Source: Methylobacterium sp. J-026
Lineage (GTDB): Bacteria; Pseudomonadota; Alphaproteobacteria; Rhizobiales; Beijerinckiaceae
Assembly (NCBI RefSeq): GCF_022829585.1
Contig: NZ_JAKSYC010000054.1
Location: forward strand, 1 to 64,000
DNA: 64,000 nt
Direction of reading: 5' to 3'
The notes under the pieces are model-generated. The model was not told where the DNA came from, did not search any database, and saw only the letters and a program-made list of their open reading frames with translations. This document shows, piece after piece, positions 27,282 through 37,246 of this stretch; positions within the stretch are counted from its first letter, which is position 1; every line of letters begins with the position of its first letter. The translations under genes and the position numbers were made by a program.

Positions 27282-27698
27282 ATGGATCACCCTTCGACCG
27301 AGCCCTGCACCTGCTCCGCCCTGCGCCGCGCCACGCGCGCCGTCACCACGGCCTATGACGCGGCCCTGCGGCCCTCCGGGCTGCGGGTGACGCAATTCGC
27401 GATCCTGCGCCTTCTGGACCGCCTGGGACCGACCCCGGTGACGCGGCTGGCCGCCGAGGCGGCGCTGGAGCGGACCACGATGGCGCGCAACCTCGACCCG
27501 CTGGAACGGCGGGGCCTCGTGCGGATCGCCGCCGGCGAGGCGGATGCGCGCGAGCGGGTGGTGGTGCTGACCGAGCCCGGCCGGGCCGCCATCGCGGCCG
27601 CGATGCCCCATTGGCGCGCGGCGCAGGCCCGCATCGCCGCCCGGGTCGAGCCCGGAGCCGTCGCCGCCCTGGCCGAAGCCCTGATCGCCGCCTCCTGA
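27282..27698 (+). CDS. MarR family transcriptional regulator
   Basis: A 138-residue winged-helix repressor. It begins MDHPSTEPCTCSALRRATRA; residues about 25-95 form the DNA-binding domain, with VTQFAILRLLDRLGPTPVTR, the recognition helix ALERTTMARNLDPLERRGLV and the wing GEADARERVVVLTEPG. The CTCSALR N-terminus, with two cysteines, is shared by a MarR subgroup in alphaproteobacteria. The frame is open further upstream, but homology starts at this ATG. The MFS gene begins 29 bases downstream, so efflux under MarR control is expected. Confidence 0.92.
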   Translation: MDHPSTEPCTCSALRRATRAVTTAYDAALRPSGLRVTQFAILRLLDRLGPTPVTRLAAEAALERTTMARNLDPLERRGLVRIAAGEADARERVVVLTEPGRAAIAAAMPHWRAAQARIAARVEPGAVAALAEALIAAS

Positions 27699-27727
27699 CC
27701 GACCCGCCTTCGCCCCGGAGCCCGACC

Positions 27728-29014
27728 ATGCCATCCCTCGCCGAGACGCGTCCCGCGCCGCGCCTGCACTACGCCTGGATCGTCGCCGCGGTGACCTTCT
27801 TGGTCCTGCTCGTCGGCGCGGGCGTGCGCGCCACGCCCAGCGTGCTGATCGTGCCCTGGGAGCGGGAATTCGGGTGGACCGCGTCCATGATCGGGGTCGG
27901 GATCGCGCTCAACATCTTCCTGTACGGGATGATCGGCCCCTTCGCGGTGGCGGTCATCGAGCGGTTCGGCCTGCGCCGCTCCGTCTGCACGGCGCTCCTC
28001 ATCCTGGCGATCGGCACGGCCGCGACCAGCCTCATGACCGCGCCCTGGCAAATGGTGCTGCTCTGGGGCGTCGTGGTCGGCTCCGGCTCCGGCATGGTCG
28101 CCAACGTACTCGGGGCCACCGTGGCCGGGCGCTGGTTCGGCAAGCGTCGCGGGCTGGTGCTGGGAATGCTCACCGCGAGCAGCGCCACCGGACAACTCGT
28201 CTTCCTGCCGGTGCTGGCCTCCCTGGCCGTGGGGCAGGGCTGGCGCTCGGTCTCGCTGGTGGTCGCGGCCGCGACCCTCGCGCTCATCCCGCTGGCCGCC
28301 CTGCTGCTGCGCGACCGCCCGGCGGATCTCGGCCTGCCGCGCTACGGCGAGACCACGGTGACGCCGACGCCGGTCCTCACCGAGAACCCGGCGATGCGCG
28401 CCCTGCGCGGCCTGCGGGTGGGCCTGCGCTCCCGGGATTTCTGGCTGCTCGCCGGCACGTTCTTCATCTGCGGCGCCTCGACCAACGGGCTGGTCGGCAC
28501 GCATCTGATCCCCGCCTGCATCGACCACGGCATCGCCGAGGTGACGGCGGCGGGGCTGCTCGCGCTGATGGGGATCTGCGACCTGATCGGCACCACAGCC
28601 TCGGGCTGGCTCACGGACCGGTTCGATTCGCGCAAGCTCCTGGCCTGGTATTACGGCCTGCGCGGCCTGTCCCTGATCTTCCTGCCCTATTCCTTCGACC
28701 TCAGCTTCTACGGCCTCTCGCTGTTCGCCGTGTTCTACGGGCTCGACTGGATCGCCACGGTGCCGCCCACCGTGCAGCTCGCGGGGAAATCCTTCGGCGA
28801 GGAGAACGCCGCGCTGATGTTCGGCTGGATCGCGGCCGCCCACCAGATCGGCGCCGCCTCGGCGGCTTGGCTCGCCGGCCTAGTCCGGACCGATACCGGC
28901 ACCTATTTAGGCGCCTTCGTGTCGGCGGGGCTGCTCTGCCTCGTCGCGGCGCTGATGGCCGGCTTCGTCGGGCGCAGGCCCGCCGAACCGGCCCTGCACC
29001 CGCTGCCGGCCTGA
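27728..29014 (+). CDS. MFS transporter under the adjacent MarR regulator
   Basis: A 428-residue, 12-helix major facilitator of the MFS_1 type. The first helix begins HYAWIVAAVTFLVLLVGAG and the loop after helix 2 has IERFGLRRSVCTALL; WFGKRRGLVLGMLTASSATG lies before helix 5. These features resemble monocarboxylate/oxalate-formate-type transporters. It starts 29 bases after marR and ends 87 bases before the next transporter gene. A role in uptake or export of an organic acid or aromatic compound is inferred from the family only. Confidence 0.9.
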   Translation: MPSLAETRPAPRLHYAWIVAAVTFLVLLVGAGVRATPSVLIVPWEREFGWTASMIGVGIALNIFLYGMIGPFAVAVIERFGLRRSVCTALLILAIGTAATSLMTAPWQMVLLWGVVVGSGSGMVANVLGATVAGRWFGKRRGLVLGMLTASSATGQLVFLPVLASLAVGQGWRSVSLVVAAATLALIPLAALLLRDRPADLGLPRYGETTVTPTPVLTENPAMRALRGLRVGLRSRDFWLLAGTFFICGASTNGLVGTHLIPACIDHGIAEVTAAGLLALMGICDLIGTTASGWLTDRFDSRKLLAWYYGLRGLSLIFLPYSFDLSFYGLSLFAVFYGLDWIATVPPTVQLAGKSFGEENAALMFGWIAAAHQIGAASAAWLAGLVRTDTGTYLGAFVSAGLLCLVAALMAGFVGRRPAEPALHPLPA

Positions 29015-29101
29015 GCTGCGCCGGGCGGGCGGGATCGTCATAAGTGTGCCGCGATGGGCGAGCCCTGATCGGCCCGTCCCCGCGCATCCCGTGAGCCCGC
29101 C

Positions 29102-30373
29102 TTGACAGTCGTGATCCGGCCCGTGCCGCCGGTCCAGGAGACCCGCGCCCCACGCCCCTGGTCGGGCCCGGGCTTCGTCGAGTTCGTCGCCATCATCGCG
29201 CTGATGATGGCGGTGACCGCGATCTCGATCGACAACCTGCTGCCGGCCTTCCCGGCGATCGAGGCGCGCTTCGCCGTGCCGGATCCCAACCGGCTGCAAC
29301 TCCTCGTCTACGTCTACATGATCGGCTTCGGTTTCGCGCAGATCGTCTACGGGCCGGTCTCCGACGCCGTCGGGCGCCGGCCCGTCCTGCTGGTCAGCCT
29401 CGCGATCTACGTGGTCGGCTGTGGGCTCGCCATGATCGCCCCCAGCTTTGGCTGGCTGCTCGCGGCCCGAATCATCCAGGGCATCGGCGCGGCCGGCGGG
29501 CGCGTCCTCTCGGTGGCGATCGTGCGCGACCGCTTCTCGGGGCGCGAGATGGCAAGCGTGATGTCGCTCACCATGATGGTGTTTCTCATCGTCCCGATGG
29601 TCGCGCCGGCGATCGGCGGCATGATGCTGGCGCTGGGCTCCTGGGTCTACGTCTTCGTCTCGATGCTGGTGCTGGCCTTCTGGCTGACGCTCTGGTTCTC
29701 GATGCGCATGCCCGAGACGCTGCACCCGGAATACCGCCGGCCGCTCTCGCCGGCCTCCACCTGGGAGGCGATCCGCCTGACGCTCCGGACCCGCGTCGCC
29801 GTCGGCTACGCCACCGCCCTCGGGCTGATGACCGGCTGCATCATGGGCTATGTCGGCTCGGCCCAGCAGGTGTTCGATACCGGTCTGTACCATCTCGGCC
29901 CGCTGTTTCCCCTGGCCTTCGGGCTGGTGGCGGGCGCCATGGGGACGGCGACGCTGATCAACGCCCGGGTCGTCCGGCGGCTCGGGATGCGGGCGCTGTC
30001 CCATGGCGGCGTCATCGCCTTCACGGCGGTCGGCCTGCTCCAGGTCGGCGTCGGGCTCGCCTATCACGGCCAGCCGCCGCTGGCCCTGTTCCTCTCGATC
30101 CTGGCGCTGAACCAGTTCCTGATCAGCTTTGCCATGCCGAACTTCAACGCGCTCGCCCTGGAGCCGCTGGGTGCGATCGCCGGCACCGCCTCCTCGTTCC
30201 TCGGTTTCTACACCACCCTCCTCGGCGCCCTCTGCGGCTTCCTGATCGGGCAGTCCTTCGACGGGACGGTGGTGCCGGTGGGCCTCGGCTATGCCGGCCT
30301 CGGCGGGCTGGCGCTGGCCGTCGTCGCCTGGACCGAGCGCGGGCGCCTGTTCCGCGGCGGCGTCTCCGGCTGA
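29102..30373 (+). CDS. Bcr/CflA family multidrug efflux MFS transporter
   Basis: A 423-residue, 12-helix drug:proton antiporter of the DHA1 Bcr/CflA type. Helix 1 has FVAIIALMMAVTAISIDNLLPAF (quoted in part: ALMMAVTAISIDNLLPAF); the motif-A loop is GPVSDAVGRRPVLLVSL and motif C includes RIIQGIGAAGGRVLSVAIVR. The start is uncertain: the long frame opens with TTG at 29102, and GTG at 29111 is a close alternative; neither has a strong ribosome binding site. It follows the MarR-linked transporter by 87 bases and may share its transcript. Confidence 0.9.
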   Translation: MTVVIRPVPPVQETRAPRPWSGPGFVEFVAIIALMMAVTAISIDNLLPAFPAIEARFAVPDPNRLQLLVYVYMIGFGFAQIVYGPVSDAVGRRPVLLVSLAIYVVGCGLAMIAPSFGWLLAARIIQGIGAAGGRVLSVAIVRDRFSGREMASVMSLTMMVFLIVPMVAPAIGGMMLALGSWVYVFVSMLVLAFWLTLWFSMRMPETLHPEYRRPLSPASTWEAIRLTLRTRVAVGYATALGLMTGCIMGYVGSAQQVFDTGLYHLGPLFPLAFGLVAGAMGTATLINARVVRRLGMRALSHGGVIAFTAVGLLQVGVGLAYHGQPPLALFLSILALNQFLISFAMPNFNALALEPLGAIAGTASSFLGFYTTLLGALCGFLIGQSFDGTVVPVGLGYAGLGGLALAVVAWTERGRLFRGGVSG

Positions 30374-30386
30374 GGCGGCGGCTTAA

Positions 30387-30407
30387 CCCGGTCTTCAGCG
30401 GACCGGG
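30387..30407 (+). terminator. Hairpin between the Bcr-type transporter and the DoxX gene
   Basis: CCCGGTC at 30387-30393 pairs perfectly with GACCGGG at 30401-30407 across a seven-base loop. It starts 14 bases after the transporter stop. There is no T-run after it, so it may be a Rho-aided or weak terminator. Confidence 0.45.
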
Positions 30408-30445
30408 CCAAGCTCCGGTCAGCTTCGCCGCCGACCGGACCTCCC

Positions 30446-30961
30446 ATGATCGCCCGCGCCCAGGACGGAACGCTTCTCGCCGCGCGGCTGCTCCTGGCCG
30501 CCGCGCTCCTGCCCACCGGGATCGCCCGGGCCCTCAACGTCTCGGGCTTCGCGCTGACGCTCGCCGGCTCCGGCATGCCGTTCCCGAATGCCGTCGCCAC
30601 GGCCGCGGTGGTCGTGCAGGTCTTCGGGCCGCTCGCGCTGATCCTGGGCGTGCTGCCGCGGCTCACGGGGCTGGCGCTCGCCGTCTTCGCGGCCCTGACC
30701 GCCTTCGTGCTCCACGCCTTCTGGCATTACATCGGCCCGGCGGCCGTCGCCGAGCGCACGCTCCTCCTGGCCGATCTCGGCCTCGCCGGCGGATTCCTGA
30801 TGTACGCCCTGACGGGCCCCGGCGCCTGGAGCTGGCAGGGCTGGCGTTCCGGTGCGGCGCCGAAGGGCGCGAAGCCAACCGGGAAGACCGCCGGCAAGGC
30901 CCCCGCGGCCAGGGGCGCCAAGCGGCCGCCCGGCCGTTCCCCCGCCCGCGCGGCGGCCTGA
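30446..30961 (+). CDS. DoxX family membrane protein
   Basis: A 171-residue inner-membrane protein with four transmembrane helices over residues about 8-125: AARLLLAAALLPTGIARAL, VVQVFGPLALILGVLPRLTG and TAFVLHAFWHY are typical of DoxX. The last 40 residues are a Lys/Arg/Pro/Ala-rich cytoplasmic tail (KGAKPTGKTAGKAPAARGAK), which is unusual for the family. DoxX-like proteins are linked to quinone or thiol redox chemistry, but their biochemistry is poorly defined. It converges with the DHA2-type transporter gene eight bases away. Confidence 0.88.
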   Translation: MIARAQDGTLLAARLLLAAALLPTGIARALNVSGFALTLAGSGMPFPNAVATAAVVVQVFGPLALILGVLPRLTGLALAVFAALTAFVLHAFWHYIGPAAVAERTLLLADLGLAGGFLMYALTGPGAWSWQGWRSGAAPKGAKPTGKTAGKAPAARGAKRPPGRSPARAAA

Positions 30962-30968
30962 GCGGCAT

Positions 30969-32429
30969 CTAGCCGTGCCGCGGCCGCATCTCGGCGGCGG
31001 TGGCGGCCGGAGGGGGAGCGGCGGCGGCGATCGCGTGGCGTCCCGAGATTTCCGACCCGGCATCCGGCGTCAGGCGGCGGAAGGCCAGCGCCGAGACCGC
31101 CGAGATCACCGCCACGGCGAAGAAGGCCGGCCCGAAATCGGCCGCCTCGATCTGGGTCCGGCCGTGGAGGCCCGCGGTCCCCTCCAGCGCCAGGGCGCCG
31201 AGGGTGACGCCGAGGCTCAATGACAGCTGCTGGCAGACGCTGGCAAAACTCGTGGCCGCGCTCATCTCGCGGGATTCGAGATCGGCATACGCGATGGCGT
31301 TGACGCAGGTGAACTGGATCGAGCGCGCGCAGCCGCCGACGAACAGCAGCGTCACCATGATCCAATGGGACGTCTGCGCGGTGTAGAGCCCGTTCACCGC
31401 CAGGAAGACGGAGGCGAGCAGCGCGTTCCACGTCATCAGGGTCCGGAAGCCGGTGCGGCGCAGGATCTTCGGCGCGAGGGTCTTCACGAACATCGCGCCG
31501 GCCGCTGCCGCGAAGGTGATCAGGCCGGAATGCAGGGCGTCGAGCCCGAACCCGACCTGCAGCATCAGCGGCAGCAAAAACGGGATCGCCCCGGTGCCGA
31601 TCCGGAACAGGCTGCCGCCGAGCACCGCGACCCGGAAGGTCGAGCGGCGCATCAGGTCGAGCCGGACGATCGGGTGGGCGACCCGCCTCGCATGGGCCCA
31701 GTAGAGCGGAAGCAGCACCGCGCCGCCGGCGAGGCAGCCCCAGGAGACGGCGGGCGGCAGCAGGTGGCGTCCCATCGAGGCGAGGCCCAGCATCAGCGCG
31801 GCGAGCCCCGTCCCGAGCAGCAGGAAACCCAGGATGTCGAGGGGCGGCCGTTCGGGCTCGCGGACATCCTCGAAGAACAGGGTCGCCAGCACGATCCCGG
31901 CGCAGCCGATCGGCAGATTGATGAAGAAGATCCAACGCCAGTCGAACCAAGTGGTGATCAGGCCCCCGACCGGCGGGCCGAGCACCGGTCCGACGAGGGC
32001 CGGGAAGGTCAGGTAGGCCAGCGCCGTGACGAGCTGCGATTTCGGCACGCTGCGCAGCACGACCAGCCGTCCGACCGGGACCATCATGGCCCCGCCCATG
32101 CCCTGGAGGAACCGCGCCGCGACGAACCACGCCAGCCCGTTGGCGGCCGCGCAGGCGAGGGAGCCGGCCATGAACACCACGAGCGCCGCGCGGAAGACGG
32201 TGCGCGAGCCATAGCGGTCGGCCATCCAGCCACTCACCGGGATGAAGATCGCCAAGCTGACCAGATAGGAGGTCAGGGCGAGCTTCAGCGCGATCGGGTC
32301 CTCGCTGAGGCTCGCGGCGATGCTCGGAAGCGCCGTGGCGATCACCGTCGAATCGGTGTTCTCCATGAACAACGCGGTGGCGACCGTCAGGGGGACGATC
32401 CAGAGCGGTCTTTGGGTGGCGGAGGGCAT
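30969..32429 (-). CDS. MFS transporter, DHA2 (14-helix) family
   Basis: A 486-residue drug:proton antiporter. The opening FMENTDSTVIATALPSIAAS is the motif D1 region of DHA2 exporters; GWMADRYGSRTVFRAAL is motif A and RFLQGMGGAMMVPVGRLVVLR is motif C (part quoted). About 13-14 hydrophobic segments are visible, and the tail is Ala/Pro-rich. The frame continues upstream to 33710 but homology begins at the ATG at 32429. It stands alone on its strand, convergent with the DoxX gene and divergent from the lipoprotein gene. Confidence 0.9.
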   Translation of the reverse strand: MPSATQRPLWIVPLTVATALFMENTDSTVIATALPSIAASLSEDPIALKLALTSYLVSLAIFIPVSGWMADRYGSRTVFRAALVVFMAGSLACAAANGLAWFVAARFLQGMGGAMMVPVGRLVVLRSVPKSQLVTALAYLTFPALVGPVLGPPVGGLITTWFDWRWIFFINLPIGCAGIVLATLFFEDVREPERPPLDILGFLLLGTGLAALMLGLASMGRHLLPPAVSWGCLAGGAVLLPLYWAHARRVAHPIVRLDLMRRSTFRVAVLGGSLFRIGTGAIPFLLPLMLQVGFGLDALHSGLITFAAAAGAMFVKTLAPKILRRTGFRTLMTWNALLASVFLAVNGLYTAQTSHWIMVTLLFVGGCARSIQFTCVNAIAYADLESREMSAATSFASVCQQLSLSLGVTLGALALEGTAGLHGRTQIEAADFGPAFFAVAVISAVSALAFRRLTPDAGSEISGRHAIAAAAPPPAATAAEMRPRHG

Positions 32430-32636
32430 CGGGGGGCAGACGCGCGGCACGCCGCGCCGGTTGCACGGCAGGGCGGCCACCTCGCATCCTCGTGTTTCGC
32501 TTATGTATCCATCCTGCAACAGATGTTGCGCAGCGGGCGCCGTTACCTGTTTTGCGCGAAGCTCGATCGCTATGTCTCGATCACGCGGCCGTGATGTCGG
32601 CGCAATTCGGCACGGCGCCGGGTCACGAGGAGTTCG

Positions 32637-33524
32637 ATGCAGCCCAGCCCCAGCCCGGCCCGCACCCTGCCGCGGATCGCCGCCGGCGTCGCCCTTCTCT
32701 CGATGGTGGCGGCCTGCGGCACCGTCCTCCTCAACGATCGCGGCTCGCTGACCCGCTACGATCGCCTCAAGGCGAGCGATCAGGTCGCGTCCGCCGCCCG
32801 GATCTACGTGGACCGGCCGGCGCTGGCCAAAGCCCGCACCGTGCGCATCATCCCGACGGCGTTCCACGCCGATGTGGCGGGTGCCGTGCCGCTGACCGCA
32901 GCCGAGCGCCGCCTGATCGCCAACGCCGCCGACCGGGCGCTCTGCTACGACCTGTCGCTGAGATACGATGTCGTGACCGGGCGCAACGCGGACCTGACCG
33001 TGCGGGCCCAGGTCACCCGCGTCGATCCAACGGACCTCCTTGGCGCCGGCGCGACCATCGCGGGTTCGGCCGGGGTCACGGTCGCTTCCCAGTTCGGGCT
33101 CAGCGCCGCCGAGGGCATCGGGCGCGTGCCGATCCCGCGGGTGCCGATCGGGCTGGGCAGCCTCACCGTGGAGGCCGAGGCTTTGGACCGGAGGCGCGAG
33201 CAGCGCGCCGCCATGGTCTGGGGCGGGGCCGCGAACTCCTTCACCAGCCAGCCGCGCTTCTCCCGGGCGAGCGACGCCTACGACCTCGCCGGGGATTTCG
33301 GCCAGGATTTCGGCTACCTGCTGGCGACCGGCACGGACCCGTTCACGGCTCCCAACACCCTGCCGACCTGGGACCGTATCCGCGTCACCACCCTGGGCGA
33401 GGCGCCCCTGGACCCGGATTGCGAGGCCTATGGCCGGGCCCCGGGGATCGACGGCATCCTGGGCGACTATATCGGCCTGCCGCCCGAATACACCGATCAG
33501 GGACCCGCGAAGGCGAGGCGCTGA
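32637..33524 (+). CDS. DUF3313-type lipoprotein
   Basis: A 295-residue predicted lipoprotein. The signal sequence (IAAGVALLSMVAAC) puts the lipidated Cys at residue 27 within VAAC. The rest resembles DUF3313 proteins: YDRLKASDQVASAARIYVDR, then IIPTAFHADVAG and a Gly/Ala-rich central loop. It carries no retention signal that I can judge, so inner versus outer membrane is open. The function is unknown. It is divergent from the DHA2 exporter and lies 164 bases before guaB on the same strand. Confidence 0.85.
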   Translation: MQPSPSPARTLPRIAAGVALLSMVAACGTVLLNDRGSLTRYDRLKASDQVASAARIYVDRPALAKARTVRIIPTAFHADVAGAVPLTAAERRLIANAADRALCYDLSLRYDVVTGRNADLTVRAQVTRVDPTDLLGAGATIAGSAGVTVASQFGLSAAEGIGRVPIPRVPIGLGSLTVEAEALDRRREQRAAMVWGGAANSFTSQPRFSRASDAYDLAGDFGQDFGYLLATGTDPFTAPNTLPTWDRIRVTTLGEAPLDPDCEAYGRAPGIDGILGDYIGLPPEYTDQGPAKARR

Positions 33525-33595
33525 CCGCGCCGATCGGAGTGCGAAAAAGCGGGGGAGCCATGCGTGTTTTCCCGCTGCGGCGCGGCGACGGCGCA

Positions 33596-35182
<1,587 letters not shown>

Positions 35183-35194
35183 CAGGGAGGTTCC

Positions 35195-35437
35195 ATGACC
35201 GATCCACATTGGTCAACGCTCGCAAGGCACCGGCCTGTCTTCGATGTGCCGCACGACGATGCCGGCGGCCGTGCGGAAGGCGGCCGGCGTCATCGAAACG
35301 AGGATGGCCTGAAGGACAGTAACGACCTTCAGGCTATCGAAGCCCTTGCTCTCGTTCGCAGGATCAGGGCTCAAGCCCTTCGTGGGCCGCTCCCCGACAG
35401 CACGCCGTTGATCAGGGCGGACCGCGAAGGACGATGA
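35195..35437 (+). CDS. Putative antitoxin partner of the downstream PIN toxin
   Basis: An 80-residue, highly charged protein with no DNA-binding domain that I recognise. The N-terminal half is His/Asp/Gly/Arg-rich and looks disordered. The C-terminal half has a helix (DLQAIEALALVRRIRAQAL) followed by DSTPLIRADREGR, which resembles the toxin-wrapping tail of VapB-type antitoxins. GGGAGG precedes the ATG, and its stop overlaps the PIN toxin ATG by four bases (ATGA). That arrangement is the basis for the call. It starts only 12 bases after guaB. Confidence 0.55.
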   Translation: MTDPHWSTLARHRPVFDVPHDDAGGRAEGGRRHRNEDGLKDSNDLQAIEALALVRRIRAQALRGPLPDSTPLIRADREGR

Positions 35438-35811
35438 GCGTCATTGATGCCTGCGTAGCCGTGAAGTGGTTTCTGCCGGAGTCGCAGAGCGATTTGGCAG
35501 AGACGGTGCTGCGCGAGGACGATGTCCGGATCGCTCCCGAGCACCTCTTGGTCGAGGTCGGGAATACGCTCCTGCGAGCCCATCGCGCCGATGCCATTAC
35601 GCTCGATCAGGCACGCGCGTCGGTCTCGGCCCTAGGCACGCTGATCCAGCTCCGTCCCATTCATGAGATCGCAGACGCTGCACTCCAGATCGCCAGCATC
35701 GTCGGTTGCACGCACTACGATGCACTCTACGTGGTCGCGGCTGAACGCTGGGATGCCGCGCTCGTGACCGCGGATGCCAGGTTGGTTCGGCAGCTTCAAA
35801 CCGCCCAGTAG
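35434..35811 (+). CDS. PIN domain ribonuclease, VapC family toxin
   Basis: A 125-residue PIN-fold protein. The acidic residues of the metal site are visible: Asp4 in SVIDACVAVKWFL, Glu in EHLLVEVGNTLLRA, and Asp in THYDALYVVAAERW, followed by a last Asp in VTADARLVRQL. These proteins cleave RNA, often tRNA, when the antitoxin is lost. The ATG overlaps the stop of the small upstream gene by four bases. The pair sits between guaB and panE, in what looks like an otherwise conserved metabolic neighbourhood. Confidence 0.9.
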   Translation: MSVIDACVAVKWFLPESQSDLAETVLREDDVRIAPEHLLVEVGNTLLRAHRADAITLDQARASVSALGTLIQLRPIHEIADAALQIASIVGCTHYDALYVVAAERWDAALVTADARLVRQLQTAQ

Positions 35812-35904
35812 ACAGGCGGTCTCCGTCTTCTCGGGTCTTGATTTGATTCCGGCCGGCGCTCACGAAACTGGATACCGACACTCGTCCCGGTACGGAGAGA
35901 GCAG

Positions 35905-36849
35905 ATGCGCACGCTGATCGTCGGGGCCGGAGCGACCGGCGGCTATTACGGGGCGCGCCTCGCCGAGTCCGGCGCCGACGTGACCTTCCTGGTCCGGCCG
36001 GCCCGGGCGGAGAAGCTCGCCGCGAACGGCCTCGTCCTGCACTCGCCGCTCGGGGATTTGCACATCCCGAATCCGCCGACCGTCACCGCCGACCGGCTGG
36101 CGGAGGCGGGCGCGTTCGACCTGATCGTCCTGTCCTGCAAGGCCTACGACCTCGCCAGCGCGCTGGCGGATCTCGCCCCGGCGGTGGGGGCGGAGACGGC
36201 GATCCTGCCCCTGCTGAACGGCCTGTCGCATCTCGATGCCCTCGACGCCCGCTTCGGCGCGGAGCGCGTGCTCGGCGGCTCCTGCGCCATCGCCGCGACC
36301 CTCGCGCCGGACGGCGCGATCCGCCACATGAGCGAATTGTGCAGCATCACCTACGGCGAGCGGGACGGAGCGCGCACGGCCCGGATCGAGGCGGTCGACA
36401 CCCTCATGCGCGGCCTGAAGTTCCAGCCGCGCCTGAGCGACGCGATCCTGCTGGAGATGTGGGAGAAGTGGGTGTTCCTCGCGACGCTGGCCGGGGCGAC
36501 GACCCTGATGCGCGCCGCCGTCGGCGACATCGTGGCGGCGCCCGGCGGCGCCGATTTTATGGCGGCGCTGCACGGGGAATGCACGGTCGTGGCCGCGGCG
36601 AGCGGCTTCCCGCCGCGGACCGTGGTGGCCGAGCGGGCGCGGGGGCAGCTCACCGCCGCGGGCTCGACCTTCACGGCCTCGATGCTGCGCGACATCGAGA
36701 ATGGCGGGCGGATCGAGGCGGATCACGTGATCGGCGACCTGATCGCCCGCGGCCGGCGGCTTGCCCCGGCGGCGGCCTTCCCGCTGCTCACGCAGGTCTA
36801 TACGGGGCTGAAGGCCTACGAGGCGCGGAAGGGGCGGGAGGCGGCCTGA
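35905..36849 (+). CDS. panE: 2-dehydropantoate 2-reductase
   Basis: A 314-residue ketopantoate reductase-fold enzyme. The NADPH loop is LIVGAGATGGYYGARLAESG at residues 4-23, followed by VTFLVRPAR; LSCKAYDL (near residue 80) holds the conserved lysine. The C-terminal helical domain has KFQPRLSDAILLEMWEKWVFL, in which the second conserved Lys lies, and ends with the EADHVIGDLIARGR motif. The reaction makes pantoate for coenzyme A synthesis. Paralogues of this fold act on other 2-keto acids, so the pathway assignment is probable, not certain. Confidence 0.88.
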   Translation: MRTLIVGAGATGGYYGARLAESGADVTFLVRPARAEKLAANGLVLHSPLGDLHIPNPPTVTADRLAEAGAFDLIVLSCKAYDLASALADLAPAVGAETAILPLLNGLSHLDALDARFGAERVLGGSCAIAATLAPDGAIRHMSELCSITYGERDGARTARIEAVDTLMRGLKFQPRLSDAILLEMWEKWVFLATLAGATTLMRAAVGDIVAAPGGADFMAALHGECTVVAAASGFPPRTVVAERARGQLTAAGSTFTASMLRDIENGGRIEADHVIGDLIARGRRLAPAAAFPLLTQVYTGLKAYEARKGREAA

Positions 36850-36861
36850 GCCGCCGCCAAC

Positions 36862-37035
36862 TCAGTAGCGGCCGGGCGGGGGCGCCGGCGGCGCGCCGTA
36901 TTCGAGCTGCGTCTTGGCGTCGACCGGCCGGCGCGGCGGCGGCGTCAGATCCGGCTGGGCGGCCGGTGCGCTCGCGCAGGCGGCGAGGGAGGCGGCTACC
37001 AGGGCCGCGAGGGCGATGCGAACGGCTGACGACAT
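36862..37035 (-). CDS. Small proline-rich lipoprotein
   Basis: A 57-residue predicted lipoprotein. The signal SSAVRIALAALVAASLAAC puts the lipidated Cys at residue 20 in SLAAC. The mature part is only 37 residues, Pro/Ala-rich, with RRPVDAKTQLEYGAPPAPPP. The frame is open further upstream, but only the ATG at 37035 gives a proper signal peptide. It resembles short entericidin-like or envelope lipoproteins found widely in Hyphomicrobiales. The function is unknown. Confidence 0.75.
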   Translation of the reverse strand: MSSAVRIALAALVAASLAACASAPAAQPDLTPPPRRPVDAKTQLEYGAPPAPPPGRY

Positions 37036-37246
37036 GCGCTGAGAGACTCCCGGTGTCCGCCCGGTCTCGGACCGCCCTGGTCCGCGACGGGTGGATGCCA
37101 TACGACACGCGGCGATCCGCGCGGCGGACCACCCGGACGCGTTCTGAGCCGCGATCGTGCTCGAAGCTCGGCCGTATCGTGGCGGCATCGTGGGACAAGC
37201 GTGGCCGTTTCGCGCCTTGTTCGACTCATTCTGAAGGAACAGACCC

